The position numbers and the translations under genes are program-made. Source: Bacteroidia bacterium (GTDB lineage Bacteria > Bacteroidota > Bacteroidia > NS11-12g > UBA9320). Taken from it: a stretch of 64,000 bases of DNA. Below the pieces are notes generated by a model. That model saw nothing but the letters and a program-made list of their open reading frames with translations, did no database searches and had not been told where the DNA came from. This document shows positions 1-8,883 of the stretch, piece by piece. Each line of letters starts with the position of its first letter. Positions within the stretch are counted from its first letter, which is position 1. Where the stretch lies: positions 59,066 through 123,065 of the forward strand of contig JADLGN010000055.1 in NCBI GenBank assembly GCA_020849295.1, written 5' to 3'.

Positions 1-94
1 TACATTGTGACTTTGCAAATAAATACAAAAAAGAAAACAATAAGCCAAAAATGGCTCTTTTAGAAAATCTTGTTGCAATTAGGTACAGCATCAT
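1..94 (-). CDS. N-terminal fragment of a secreted protein (runs off the left edge)
   Basis: Reading leftward from the ATG at 94 (a second ATG is at 91) gives 31 open codons to the window edge. The peptide has basic residues (R9, K12, R13), then a hydrophobic stretch rich in Leu and Phe (about residues 14-27) and ends AKSQC, which looks like a Sec signal peptide with a cleavage region followed by a mature Gln or Cys. In-frame TAA at 107-109 sits just upstream, so the start is well limited. A promoter-like element lies about 150 nt upstream on the same strand. The rest of the protein is outside the window and no function can be given. Confidence 0.55.
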   Translation of the reverse strand, partial: MMLYLIATRFSKRAIFGLLFSFLYLFAKSQC

Positions 95-399
95 ATATCT
101 CAAATTTTATCTTAAACACTGATAAAAAAATAATAAATTGTCGGGATTATTTTTCTATCTTTTTTCCCTTTATACGTTTATTTTAATGGTATCTCCGTAT
201 GCGATTTCAATCTAAATTGTCAACTAAAAATCGAAATCAGGGACGACAAATATACAATTATTTTTACAAAACCAAATATTTTTTAAAAATTTTTCCACTT
301 TTTTTTAACAAAACCTATAAAATAGACATAAGTTTTTAAATCTGATATTTACTAAAATATATTGATTAATTTTACCAACTTAAAAATTCACGACTAAAA
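95..399. other. Intergenic region between divergent genes
   Basis: These 305 nt separate a minus-strand secreted-protein start from the plus-strand TPR lipoprotein. The minus side carries a promoter-like TTTG-N18-TATATTTG (247-276), implying a leader of about 150 nt for the left gene. In that leader GATTTCGAT can pair with a nearby ATTGAAATC (8 of 9 positions), a possible leader hairpin. No open reading frame, tRNA or known riboswitch was recognised. The plus side shows no clear -7 box close to the ATG at 400. Confidence 0.5.
247..276 (-). promoter_or_regulatory. Putative Bacteroidota promoter, TTTG-N18-TATATTTG
   Basis: On the minus strand TTTG (276-273) is followed after 18 nt by TATATTTG (254-247), which matches the Bacteroidota consensus TTTG-N17-23-TAnnTTTG. 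It points to the partial gene at 94. Both boxes are seen; activity is inferred. Confidence 0.45.
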
Positions 400-1092
400 A
401 TGACAAAATTTTATATCTTTTTTTTATCACTGCTTGTTGTTATTTCTTGCAACAAAAACAAAAACAGTATTGAAAATTCAAAAAAATTACTTGACCAAGC
501 ATTGAAATATAAAGATTATGCAACTGCCGCTTTTGCTTATAATAAATTATTACTTAAAGATTCAAACAACATTCAATATAAAGATTCTTTGGCAAGAATA
601 TATATCCGTTCAGGAAATTACGAAGGTGGAACTATACTTGGCGAACAGGTAATAGCAAAAAATAAAAACAACACCAAATTGCTTGAGCTTTTGGGTGTAG
701 CTTATGAACAAACAAATAATATTGATAAATCAGTCACTATTTTTAGTAATTTGTATAATACAACTAATGACTATATCTATTTATATAAAATTACTGCTAT
801 GTATTTTGATAATTCAAACTTTGAAAAAGCTGATAGCTTAACAGATTTGATGATATCTAAAGCTGATACCACAAAAAGCATAAATATTAATTTGCCTAAC
901 GGGCAATCGCAAGCTGTACCTATATTAGCTGCATGTTACAACATGAAAGGTGCAATTTATGCTGAAGGAAAAAGTGACTTAAAAAATGCTGTAAATTATT
1001 TTAAAAAAGCATTACATATTTCGCCGGACTTTCAATACCCAAAAATGTATTTAGAAAGAATAGCAAGTTATATCCAACAAGGAGGAAGGTAA
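400..1092 (+). CDS. TPR-repeat lipoprotein
   Basis: The 230-residue product starts with a lipoprotein signal: a hydrophobic stretch followed by the lipobox VISC (Cys17), so it should be lipid-anchored in the periplasm or outer membrane. The rest is alpha-helical with tetratricopeptide-like repeats (about residues 25-60, 60-95, 95-130 and a last one near 180-215, where a typical NAVNYFKKALHISPDF repeat is seen). TPR proteins act as scaffolds; no partner can be named. It ends 3 nt from the convergent outer-membrane protein gene, with no terminator between them. Function beyond TPR scaffold is unknown. Confidence 0.8.
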   Translation: MTKFYIFFLSLLVVISCNKNKNSIENSKKLLDQALKYKDYATAAFAYNKLLLKDSNNIQYKDSLARIYIRSGNYEGGTILGEQVIAKNKNNTKLLELLGVAYEQTNNIDKSVTIFSNLYNTTNDYIYLYKITAMYFDNSNFEKADSLTDLMISKADTTKSININLPNGQSQAVPILAACYNMKGAIYAEGKSDLKNAVNYFKKALHISPDFQYPKMYLERIASYIQQGGR

Positions 1093-1095
1093 TTA

Positions 1096-2127
1096 TTATT
1101 CTTCACTTTCATTCATATAAAAACGATACGAAATTCCGGTTGAAAACTGAAATTGCGATGCTATCTGAGTTTTATTCACATACTGATAAATTGGTATTTC
1201 AGAAAGTGCAAAAACAGTGTATTTACCTTTGAATGTATAGTTTAGCTGAGGTACAATAAATATTTTTTTGCTTCCTGTTGCTGCTGGGTCATAATTTGGA
1301 TAATCATATAGCAAAACATTTTTATTAATTTTCATCTTATCTATAAATTCATATTTTACCTGTGCAGTCAATCCAAGTTTATTTACTAAAGTTTTACTAG
1401 CAAAAAAGCCTACTGACATATAATTCCCTTGCTTTTCACCTAACGAATTCCAGCCTTTTTTAATATATGTAATGTTTACAAAAGATTTAAATTTTTTAAA
1501 TTCTTTAAGAAAAAAACCATATAACAAAATATCATGCGAACCCGAACTTGGCTGCACTGCAAGAGGCATAGTGATATAATATTTTTCACCTGAAAATGGT
1601 TCAACCTTTGAAAAAGAGTCGTTGTACTTTCCTAATGGAATTTTTACACCTAAGCCAATAGTTATTTCTGTTTTTAATTTTTTCTTAGTTTTATTATAAA
1701 TATCATATCGGGGAAATAAAATTATATCTCCAAATCCGCCTGATTTAATTACCTCGTTTGTTTTATTTACACTATCATACAAACCAATTTGCTTTTTATT
1801 GATAAAATATCCAAAATCAACAGACATTGTAAATTTTTCATTTACACCATAACCAAATCTGGTAAATAAATAATTGCTGCCGAAATAATCTAAAAAATTC
1901 TTATCAGTTTTTGTCCCGGTAAGAAATTTTTTTGTTGATATATGCTGATAATTTGTATTAATTTCAAATTGATTTTCCTGTAAAACTCCTTGAGATGCAC
2001 CTCCAGCCAATGGGCTTCCACTTCCCCCGGCACAGCATTGCGATAGTGATTGATTTGCATTAGTAAATATTAAAAAAAATAAACAAACCTGAAGATTGTA
2101 TTTTCTAAAAAAACAAATCATCTGCAT
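1096..2127 (-). CDS. Putative outer-membrane beta-barrel protein with CCxGGSGSP N-terminus
   Basis: The 343-residue protein has a signal peptide and then, at the start of the mature part, a Gly/Ser-rich segment with adjacent cysteines (CCAGGSGSPLAGG). The remainder alternates hydrophobic and polar residues with many aromatics and ends in RFYMNESEE, as expected for a transmembrane beta-barrel. It resembles Bacteroidota proteins usually annotated simply as transporters or barrels; no substrate is known. Its start overlaps the end of the upstream thioredoxin-like gene by 10 nt, so it is the third gene of an operon with two thiol-disulfide-like proteins, which suggests a link to metal or redox handling at the envelope (inference). 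Confidence 0.65.
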   Translation of the reverse strand: MQMICFFRKYNLQVCLFFLIFTNANQSLSQCCAGGSGSPLAGGASQGVLQENQFEINTNYQHISTKKFLTGTKTDKNFLDYFGSNYLFTRFGYGVNEKFTMSVDFGYFINKKQIGLYDSVNKTNEVIKSGGFGDIILFPRYDIYNKTKKKLKTEITIGLGVKIPLGKYNDSFSKVEPFSGEKYYITMPLAVQPSSGSHDILLYGFFLKEFKKFKSFVNITYIKKGWNSLGEKQGNYMSVGFFASKTLVNKLGLTAQVKYEFIDKMKINKNVLLYDYPNYDPAATGSKKIFIVPQLNYTFKGKYTVFALSEIPIYQYVNKTQIASQFQFSTGISYRFYMNESEE

Positions 2128-2900
2128 ACTAATATTTTTATAAATTTATTTGTTTTTGAATTATAGATTTTCAAAAAGTACATACCTTTTGAAAGTTCTG
2201 AAGTATTTACATCTATATTATTAGTGCCCGCATTTAAAATTTCATCTTTAATTATGGTTTTCACGTTTTTACCAAAAATATCAATTATTTCAACACTATA
2301 TTTATCAGTGTTTTTTAAGTCAATTTCGATATTGGTATTTTGATTTGCAGGATTTGGATTTACAGCAACTCTTGTTATATTAAAATTCGTTTCTTTTACT
2401 GAAAGAGTTGCAGAAACAGCAGAAATCAGGGCATTTTTGAGTTTAGTAGAATTTCCTACGTTTGAGTTATTTTCATTAAAAAATACATCATGACCTTTGC
2501 CTGCTAACACTACTGCTTTTGGCATTCCATTTGAGCCGTAATCCATCATTTTTATTAGTGAATTTGAAAACCTTATTGTATTTGGCATTCCGTTGCTATT
2601 TGCCCAACTTTCTATTGATGGACATGCAGTATTTGCATAATCATCAACTATGTACATAATAATTTTTCCAGGGTATATAGTATCAAAACTTCTTACAACA
2701 TTATATGCTGTTTTTGATGGAGCAATGCAGGAAGCACAGGGCATTACCCAATCAATAACCACTACTTTGCCTGAATCTAGATTTTTGAACAAATCATGTG
2801 AATTTCCTTTACAATCATTACAAGTAAAATTTACTGCTTTTTGAGCAAAAGCATTATTTAAAAAAAATACTAAAGCGAATATTGCGATATTTCTTATCAT
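2118..2900 (-). CDS. Secreted thioredoxin-like protein with T9SS sorting domain
   Basis: The 260-residue protein has a signal peptide (to about residue 19, ending AFAQ), then a short CNDC motif, then a thioredoxin-fold core in which the usual catalytic position reads VMPCASCIAPS (about residues 53-63), a CxxC pair. A cis-Pro-like GMPKAVVL follows near residue 128. From about residue 178 it has a T9SS type A C-terminal domain beginning with NPNPANQ and ending in a basic tail. It should be exported across the outer membrane by the type IX system or anchored there. It is the second of three co-directional genes and a paralogue of the gene just upstream, which is 2 nt away. Confidence 0.75.
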   Translation of the reverse strand: MIRNIAIFALVFFLNNAFAQKAVNFTCNDCKGNSHDLFKNLDSGKVVVIDWVMPCASCIAPSKTAYNVVRSFDTIYPGKIIMYIVDDYANTACPSIESWANSNGMPNTIRFSNSLIKMMDYGSNGMPKAVVLAGKGHDVFFNENNSNVGNSTKLKNALISAVSATLSVKETNFNITRVAVNPNPANQNTNIEIDLKNTDKYSVEIIDIFGKNVKTIIKDEILNAGTNNIDVNTSELSKGMYFLKIYNSKTNKFIKILVCR

Positions 2901-2902
2901 AA

Positions 2903-3676
2903 TTAATTATTGATATTTAGTTTTAAATTTTTTTCTGTTTCTATGTTGTTTACTTTTAAGATATATATATCTTTTGGTAAATTTTCACTATTTATTTCTA
3001 ATTGAGATTTACTGTTTTCAATAAAAATTTTCTCTTTTACTAATTTTTCACCTGCCAAATTAAAAATTTCAATATTAAAAATTTCAGGATTGTTTATTTT
3101 AAAATTCAAATAATGTTTTTTCTCATTATTATTATATGTCAGATATATATTTTTAAGTGGTTTCTTCAAATTATTGTCGTTAGCTTTTCCTGTGAGTGCA
3201 TCTTTAAAAGCATTTTGAAGTTTTGGAATATCTGCAGCTTCGTAATCTGTTTCATTAAAATATACAAAATGTGATTTGTTAGCAATAATTACAATTTTTG
3301 GCATACCTGGCAATCCATAATCTTCCATTTTTATTGATGTATCAGAGAACTTAATTGTATTTGGCATTCCATTATTATCTGCCCAACTTACAACTGATGG
3401 GCAATAAGTATCTGCAAGATCATCGCATATATACATTCTTATTTTTCCAGGGAAAGAATCTTTATAGCTTTGAATAACATTATATACGGTTTTTGATGGT
3501 CCAATACACGAAATACAAGGCATTATCCAATCCAATACAATAATGTATCCTGAATCTAATTCGTTAAAAAGATTATGTTTGTTTCCACTACAATCATTAC
3601 AATTAAAATTTTTAGCATATTGAGAAAATGAATTGTTTGTAAACAAAATAAATAATATCAGAGTTATTTTTTTCAA
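2903..3676 (-). CDS. Secreted thioredoxin-like protein, paralogue of the downstream gene
   Basis: The 257-residue product aligns closely with its downstream neighbour over the first 160 residues: signal peptide ending FSQ, CNDC motif, CxxC in IMPCISCIGPS, and GMPKIVII near the cis-Pro position. The C-terminal 80 residues have the beta-sandwich pattern of a T9SS sorting domain but lack a clear YPNP start motif, so the sorting signal may be weakened. The only in-frame start that keeps the signal peptide is TTG at 3676. A TTTG-N22-TACTTTTG promoter-like element sits immediately upstream, giving a very short leader. The pair looks like a tandem duplication heading a three-gene operon. Confidence 0.7.
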   Translation of the reverse strand: MKKITLILFILFTNNSFSQYAKNFNCNDCSGNKHNLFNELDSGYIIVLDWIMPCISCIGPSKTVYNVIQSYKDSFPGKIRMYICDDLADTYCPSVVSWADNNGMPNTIKFSDTSIKMEDYGLPGMPKIVIIANKSHFVYFNETDYEAADIPKLQNAFKDALTGKANDNNLKKPLKNIYLTYNNNEKKHYLNFKINNPEIFNIEIFNLAGEKLVKEKIFIENSKSQLEINSENLPKDIYILKVNNIETEKNLKLNINN

Positions 3677-3688
3677 TTATAAACTATG

Positions 3689-3722
3689 CAAAAGTAACAC
3701 AAAACTTTCTTTATATTACAAA
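3689..3722 (-). promoter_or_regulatory. Putative promoter of the thioredoxin-like operon
   Basis: On the minus strand TTTG (3722-3719), 22 nt spacer, then TACTTTTG (3696-3689) followed by CA, a good match to the Bacteroidota -33/-7 pattern. The predicted start of transcription lies only a few nt before the TTG start at 3676, so the transcript would be almost leaderless. Confidence 0.5.
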
Positions 3723-3740
3723 AAATTTAATTAGAAAATT

Positions 3741-4202
3741 TCACTTCTTAAATGCCTTTTCATAGGTGTTTATCCAATCTTGCGGACTCATTTTTTTGGC
3801 AAGTTCAGCAATTAAAATGTAAGGTATTTCATCCTTGTCTTTAAATCTGATACAACTTTTCCCCATATCAGGTTTTTTATTACATATTTTTAAATACTCT
3901 TCAACAAACCAATCAAGTAATTCACGTTTAGCATATATCCCCATGTGATATAAAGCTACAAAGTTTTTTTGTGATGCAATATTTAAAAAAGGCAAAGGCA
4001 ATGCTGGTGTGCAGTGGTATCCCGCAGGATAAATACTTTTTGGGACTACCCAACCTGGCATACCATAACTTATAATATTTTCAAATCCTTCAGGCAAATT
4101 TTGGTTTATGATGTCAAGTAATTTTTTAATTTTAATTTTCCTGTTTTCAGGCAAATTATTCAAATATTCTTCAATGCTATTGGGCTTTTGTTTTGTTTCC
4201 AT
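3741..4202 (-). CDS. DUF1801 domain protein (YdhG/YjbR-like fold)
   Basis: The 153-residue cytosolic protein matches the DUF1801 pattern: an N-terminal SIEEYLNNLPENRK segment, the central ISYGMPGW motif near residue 43, FVALYHMG near residue 82, and a GKSCIRFKDKDEIP segment near residue 116. Members have a CyaY/YjbR-like alpha-beta fold and no established activity. No signal peptide is present. It lies between the secreted thioredoxin operon and the subtilase gene with gaps of about 30-60 nt and could be transcribed with the subtilase. Confidence 0.8.
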   Translation of the reverse strand: METKQKPNSIEEYLNNLPENRKIKIKKLLDIINQNLPEGFENIISYGMPGWVVPKSIYPAGYHCTPALPLPFLNIASQKNFVALYHMGIYAKRELLDWFVEEYLKICNKKPDMGKSCIRFKDKDEIPYILIAELAKKMSPQDWINTYEKAFKK

Positions 4203-4231
4203 TTCATTCGTTATTTTAAATATTATTTATA

Positions 4232-5731
4232 TCATTCATCAATTTTTACAATTCTTTTGAAGTGAATTATTTTATTTGAATCTGTTATTTTTAAAATATA
4301 TGTCTCAGAACATTCTGTATCAAAATTTATTTTATTTGTATTCTTAATATTCATAACTTTTTTACCATATATATCCAATATTTCAACTTCTTTAATTTTT
4401 ATATTACCTTTTATTTCAAATTCGGTTTTAAATGGATTGGGAAATACAGTTAATTCATCTTTTTTACTTTTAAAATCAGCTATTGCAAGTTTTATATTTA
4501 TTAATGAATCTGCTTTATTTACATCTGGTATTCCATACCCCATACTATCGTTGTAATTAGAATACAGATGGCAGCTTTTTCTCACTGCATCAAGAATTAT
4601 TTGATTTGGCACTGTAGGAAATTTTTGTTTTAAGCAAGCTATCATTCCTGCAATCAAAGGTCCCGAAAACGATGTTCCGCTTCCTTTTCTTATTATATTA
4701 TTTGTACCAATTATGGTTACATTACTACCCATAGCCATCACATCTGGCTTAACTCTTCCGTCAGCACTTGGTCCAAAAGATGAAAAACCTGATTTTTTCA
4801 TATTTTCATCTACCGAGCCCACACATAGTACATCTTTTCCATCACAGGGAGCAATTATATGCTTCCATGATTTTTCTCCTTCATTGCCAGCACTGTTTGT
4901 AATAAATATTCCACGTTTGTAAGCCATTTGAGCAGCTCTTGTTATTATTGTGCTTTCTCCATTCATATCACTATATTTATAATCTCCTTGTAAAGAATCA
5001 AACACTGAATATCCCAATGATGAATGAATAATGTCAACTCCTATTGAGTCTGCCCATTCTAATGCTCTTATCCAGTTAAATTCTTCTATGTGTTTTTCTG
5101 TTGAAACATCTTCGGTACGTGCAAGAAGAAAATTAACATCAGGAGCCGCTCCTATCATTGAATCTTTTATATATCCGCTAATTATTGATAAAACGTACAT
5201 CCCGTGTGCATCATCATTATAAACATTGTTATTGTTTGATACAAAATCTCTGCATGCTTTTATTCCATTTCTTTTTCGTAAACTATCAAACGCCACAATA
5301 CTATCAACTTTATAAAATCCGCCATCAAACAATGCAAGTGTTATATTTTTTCCTGTATATCCTTTTTGATGATACTTGTCAAGCCCAAGCATTGACAATT
5401 GTTTTTTTGTATAAATAAATGCAGAAGAATCATTAGAAACTGAATTTATATTTTTTTTATACTCTCTGCTTTTTTCAACTTTGCATACTTCTTTAAGTTT
5501 TATAATTTCTTCAAGAATATTAGTGTCGTCTATTTTTACATATACCGCATTAAACCATTTTGATATTCCTATGATTTCAAGATTTTCAGATTTAAAATTG
5601 TCAAAGCAATTTGCAATTGGAGTATTTGATACAGAAATATTTTGTTTTAAATACACCCAATAATAATTTGATTGTGCATTTAAATTAGCATAACTGACTA
5701 ACACTATTAATATTGAAATTATGATTTTCAC
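4232..5731 (-). CDS. Secreted subtilisin-like (S8) serine protease with T9SS sorting domain
   Basis: The 499-residue enzyme carries the S8 catalytic triad: Asp in LFDGGFY (about residue 135), His in DDAHGMYVLS (about 176) and Ser in GSGTSFSGPLIAG (about 354), with the oxyanion Asn in TNSAGNEG. A signal peptide (to about residue 19) and a prodomain of about 100 residues precede the catalytic domain. The C-terminus from about residue 430 is a T9SS type A domain starting VFPNPFKTEF. It is therefore an extracellular protease exported by the type IX system. The start is GTG at 5731, overlapping the TGA of mutS (GTGA), so it is probably translated after mutS from the same message. Confidence 0.88.
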   Translation of the reverse strand: MKIIISILIVLVSYANLNAQSNYYWVYLKQNISVSNTPIANCFDNFKSENLEIIGISKWFNAVYVKIDDTNILEEIIKLKEVCKVEKSREYKKNINSVSNDSSAFIYTKKQLSMLGLDKYHQKGYTGKNITLALFDGGFYKVDSIVAFDSLRKRNGIKACRDFVSNNNNVYNDDAHGMYVLSIISGYIKDSMIGAAPDVNFLLARTEDVSTEKHIEEFNWIRALEWADSIGVDIIHSSLGYSVFDSLQGDYKYSDMNGESTIITRAAQMAYKRGIFITNSAGNEGEKSWKHIIAPCDGKDVLCVGSVDENMKKSGFSSFGPSADGRVKPDVMAMGSNVTIIGTNNIIRKGSGTSFSGPLIAGMIACLKQKFPTVPNQIILDAVRKSCHLYSNYNDSMGYGIPDVNKADSLINIKLAIADFKSKKDELTVFPNPFKTEFEIKGNIKIKEVEILDIYGKKVMNIKNTNKINFDTECSETYILKITDSNKIIHFKRIVKIDE

Positions 5732-8334
5732 TTTTTTGAAACTATATTTTTTAATTCATTTAGTTTAAGCAAAGCTTCTATTGGGGTTAGTGTGTTTGTA
5801 TCAAGTTTTTTGATTTCGTTTGTAAGTTTTTCCAATTCAGGTTCATTGTATTGAAACAAATTGAGTTGATAGTTATGTTTTTCTAATTTTTTACTTGTAT
5901 TTCTTCCTGATACCATTGCTCTGTCTTTTTCTAATTTGTCAAGAATATATGCCGCTCTACTTACAATTTTTGCAGGTACACCTGCCATTTTTGCTACATG
6001 AATACCAAAACTATGTTCGCTGCCTCCTTTCAAAAGTTTACGAAGAAAAAGAACTCTTGATGAAGTTTCTTTTATACTTATATGATAATTTACTATTCCT
6101 TTGTTTTTGGCTTCAAGCTCATTAAGTTCATGGTAGTGTGTAGCAAATAATGTTTTAGGTTTTGACGGATGTTGATTTAAAAACTCTGCAATAGCCCATG
6201 CCAATGATACTCCATCAAAAGTACTTGTACCTCTGCCAATTTCATCTAAAATAATAAGACTGCGTTCACTTATGTTATTTAAAATACTTGCAGTTTCTAT
6301 CATTTCTACCATAAATGTACTTTCGCCCTGCGAAATATTGTCTGATGCTCCTACTCTTGTGTATATTTTATCTACAATTCCTATTTCGGCATGACGTGCC
6401 GGAATATAACAACCCATTTGTGCCATTAAAACTGACAATGCTGTTTGTCTTAAAATTGCACTCTTACCCGACATGTTTGGTCCTGTAAGAATTATAACTT
6501 GCTCATCAGAATTATTCAAATGTATATCATTAGGAATATACTCTTCGCCGTTTTGCATTTGATTTTCTAATACAGGATGACGGCAATCTAACAATGTGAT
6601 TGATTTGCTTTCGTTTATTAATGGCTTACAATATGAGTTTTTATCGCTAATTTCAGCAAAACTTACAATACAATCAAGGTGTGCTAAAATTTGAGAATTT
6701 ATTTTTATCTGATTGAAAAACCCTGCGGTAAATTCTAAAAATTCACTATATAGTTTTGATTCAATTATTGAAATTCTCTCTTCGGCATTAATTATTTTTT
6801 CTTCGTATTCTTTTAGTTCTTGTGTAATGTATCTCTCAGCATTAGTAAGGGTTTGCTTTCTAATCCATTCATCGGGCACCTTGCTTTTATGACTATTTGT
6901 TACTTCTAAAAAATACCCGAATACATTATTAAAGGAAATTTTAAGATTTGGTATTCCTGTTCTTTCACTTTCGTTTTTTTGAATATTTAGTAAAAAGTCT
7001 TTTCCTGAAAAAGCAATATTTCTCAATTGGTCAAGTTCTTCATCATACCCACTTTTAAAAATACCGCCTTTATTGGTAAGCAATGGAGGCTCTGGAATAA
7101 TTGAGTTATGAATTTTATTATAAAGAACATGACATAAATTAAACTTGTCAGAAATTGCATTTAGCTCTTCAATTCCTGAATTTGAAGTAAACTCTTTCAG
7201 TTCTTTTATAATATCAAGCGATTTGCAAAGTACAATCAACTCTCGTGGATTAATTCTGAAAAGAGACACCTTGGCATTAAGTCTTTCAAGATCTCCTATT
7301 CTTGCCAACTTTAGTCTTATTGTATTTCTCAGTTCAGTTTTGTTAAGAAAATACTCTGTAATATTAAGACGATTTTCAATTTTTGATTTACTTAAAAGTG
7401 GCATAATTAACCATTTTTTTAACAACCTGCCTCCCATTGGTGTAAGTGTGTTATCTATAATATCAAGAAGCGATTTGCCATGAGGATGAATGCTTGATAA
7501 TAATTCAAGATTTCTTATGCTGAACTGGTCAAGCCAAACATGGTCATTTTTGTCAATCCTCGATATTGACTGAACATGAGATAAATTGTTAAGTTGATTT
7601 TGATTAAGGTAATGAATAATTGCACCACTACAAGAAATTCCACAATTTAAGCCTTCAATACCAAAACCTTTTAATGTTGAAGTTTTGAAATGAGAAAGCA
7701 ATTTATCTTTTGCAAAAGTTTCTTCAAAAATCCAGTCATCTAAAAGGTATGAATAAAAATTCCCGAAATTTGATTCAAACTTTTGTTTATACGATTTAGG
7801 ATAAATAACCTCGGTTGGTCTTAGATTTTGTAATAATTTTGAAATATACTCCACATCGCCCTGAGCAAGATAAAATTCGCCGGTTGATACATCAATAAAA
7901 GAAACTCCTACATTATTGCCATCATGAAACAATGAAGCCAGAAAATTATTCTGTTTTGATTCAAGAATTTTATCATTTATACATACCCCGGGAGTTACTA
8001 TTTCTGTAACTCCACGTTTTACAATTGTTTTGGTAAGTTTTGGATCTTCAAGTTGGTCGCATACTGCTACTCTTTGACCTGCTCTTACAAGTCGTGGCAA
8101 ATAAACATCAAGTGCGTGATAAGGAAATCCTGCAAGTTCAATTTCTCCTGATTTACCATTGTTTCTCCTCGTAAGAGTTATACCGAGAATTTTTGAAGTA
8201 TTGATTGCATCTTCGCCAAAAGTTTCATAAAAATCACCTACTCTGAAAAGCACAATTGCTCCCGGATGTTTTTGTTTTACCGAGTTGTATTGTTTCATCA
8301 ATGGTGTTTCAATATCTGCTATTTTTGCACTCAA
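5728..8334 (-). CDS. mutS: DNA mismatch repair protein MutS
   Basis: The 868-residue protein has the complete MutS1 layout: mismatch-recognition domain with the Phe-x-Glu motif (FYE, residues 35-37), connector, core and clamp domains, the ATPase domain with Walker A GPNMSGKSA (about residue 620), ABC-type STFMVEM and Walker B LIILDEIGRGTSTFDG, and a C-terminal helix-turn-helix region. It recognises mispaired bases and recruits MutL. The ATG at residue 13 would remove the conserved TPLMKQY start, so the TTG at 8334 is preferred. It is divergent from the RNA methyltransferase gene with only 6 nt between the two starts, and overlaps the subtilase by 4 nt downstream. Confidence 0.95.
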   Translation of the reverse strand: MSAKIADIETPLMKQYNSVKQKHPGAIVLFRVGDFYETFGEDAINTSKILGITLTRRNNGKSGEIELAGFPYHALDVYLPRLVRAGQRVAVCDQLEDPKLTKTIVKRGVTEIVTPGVCINDKILESKQNNFLASLFHDGNNVGVSFIDVSTGEFYLAQGDVEYISKLLQNLRPTEVIYPKSYKQKFESNFGNFYSYLLDDWIFEETFAKDKLLSHFKTSTLKGFGIEGLNCGISCSGAIIHYLNQNQLNNLSHVQSISRIDKNDHVWLDQFSIRNLELLSSIHPHGKSLLDIIDNTLTPMGGRLLKKWLIMPLLSKSKIENRLNITEYFLNKTELRNTIRLKLARIGDLERLNAKVSLFRINPRELIVLCKSLDIIKELKEFTSNSGIEELNAISDKFNLCHVLYNKIHNSIIPEPPLLTNKGGIFKSGYDEELDQLRNIAFSGKDFLLNIQKNESERTGIPNLKISFNNVFGYFLEVTNSHKSKVPDEWIRKQTLTNAERYITQELKEYEEKIINAEERISIIESKLYSEFLEFTAGFFNQIKINSQILAHLDCIVSFAEISDKNSYCKPLINESKSITLLDCRHPVLENQMQNGEEYIPNDIHLNNSDEQVIILTGPNMSGKSAILRQTALSVLMAQMGCYIPARHAEIGIVDKIYTRVGASDNISQGESTFMVEMIETASILNNISERSLIILDEIGRGTSTFDGVSLAWAIAEFLNQHPSKPKTLFATHYHELNELEAKNKGIVNYHISIKETSSRVLFLRKLLKGGSEHSFGIHVAKMAGVPAKIVSRAAYILDKLEKDRAMVSGRNTSKKLEKHNYQLNLFQYNEPELEKLTNEIKKLDTNTLTPIEALLKLNELKNIVSKK

Positions 8335-8340
8335 TTTTAT

Positions 8341-8883
8341 ATGGGAAATAAAGTTCGCAAATTAAAGAATATTGAACTAAATCGTTTAACTGTTGATGAA
8401 TTTAAAAGCAAAGAAAAATCAAATATTTTTCTCGTTTTAGACAATATCAGAAGTATGAACAATGTTGGCTCTATATTCAGAACTGCCGATTGTCTGGGCA
8501 TTGGCAAAATTTATCTTTGTGGCATTACTCCTACTCCTCCACACAGAGAAATTCATAAAACATCACTTGGTGCCGAAAATTCTGTTGAATGGGAATATAT
8601 TGATGATATTATTCAAATAATAAATAAATTTAAAAATAAAAATTTCAAAATACTTGCACTCGAACAAACTAATAAAAGCATTGATATAAGAGATTTTAAA
8701 ACTGATAATACTCTAAATACAATTCTAATTGTAGGAAATGAAATTGATGGAGTAAACCAAAATGTAATAGAATTGTGTGACCTTATAATTGAAATTCCTC
8801 AGTTCGGAACAAAACATTCGTTTAATGTTGCAGTAAGTACGGGTATTGCATTATGGGAAATAATTAATAAAAATAATAAATGA
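8341..8883 (+). CDS. SpoU/TrmH-family RNA 2'-O-methyltransferase
   Basis: The 180-residue SPOUT enzyme shows the three family motifs: LDNIRSMNNVGSIFRTAD (motif 1, with Asn and Arg), ILIVGNEIDGV (motif 2) and KHSFNVAVSTGIALWEI (motif 3). It transfers a methyl group from S-adenosylmethionine to a ribose 2'-OH in tRNA or rRNA; the exact target is unknown. The ATG at 8341 is chosen because the reading frame upstream (from 8266) runs into the mutS coding region opposite and adds no conserved sequence. Its stop overlaps the next start as ATGA at 8880-8883, indicating translational coupling. Confidence 0.88.
   Translation: MGNKVRKLKNIELNRLTVDEFKSKEKSNIFLVLDNIRSMNNVGSIFRTADCLGIGKIYLCGITPTPPHREIHKTSLGAENSVEWEYIDDIIQIINKFKNKNFKILALEQTNKSIDIRDFKTDNTLNTILIVGNEIDGVNQNVIELCDLIIEIPQFGTKHSFNVAVSTGIALWEIINKNNK

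Noticed and set aside
42..58. Hairpin AGCCA-loop-TGGCT with T-run nearby
   Set aside because: It looks like a terminator, but the bases are within the signal-peptide codons of the left-edge gene, so I do not call it.
7145..7483. 112-codon ORF opposite mutS
   Set aside because: Shadow of mutS; Ser/Leu-rich and without recognisable domain.
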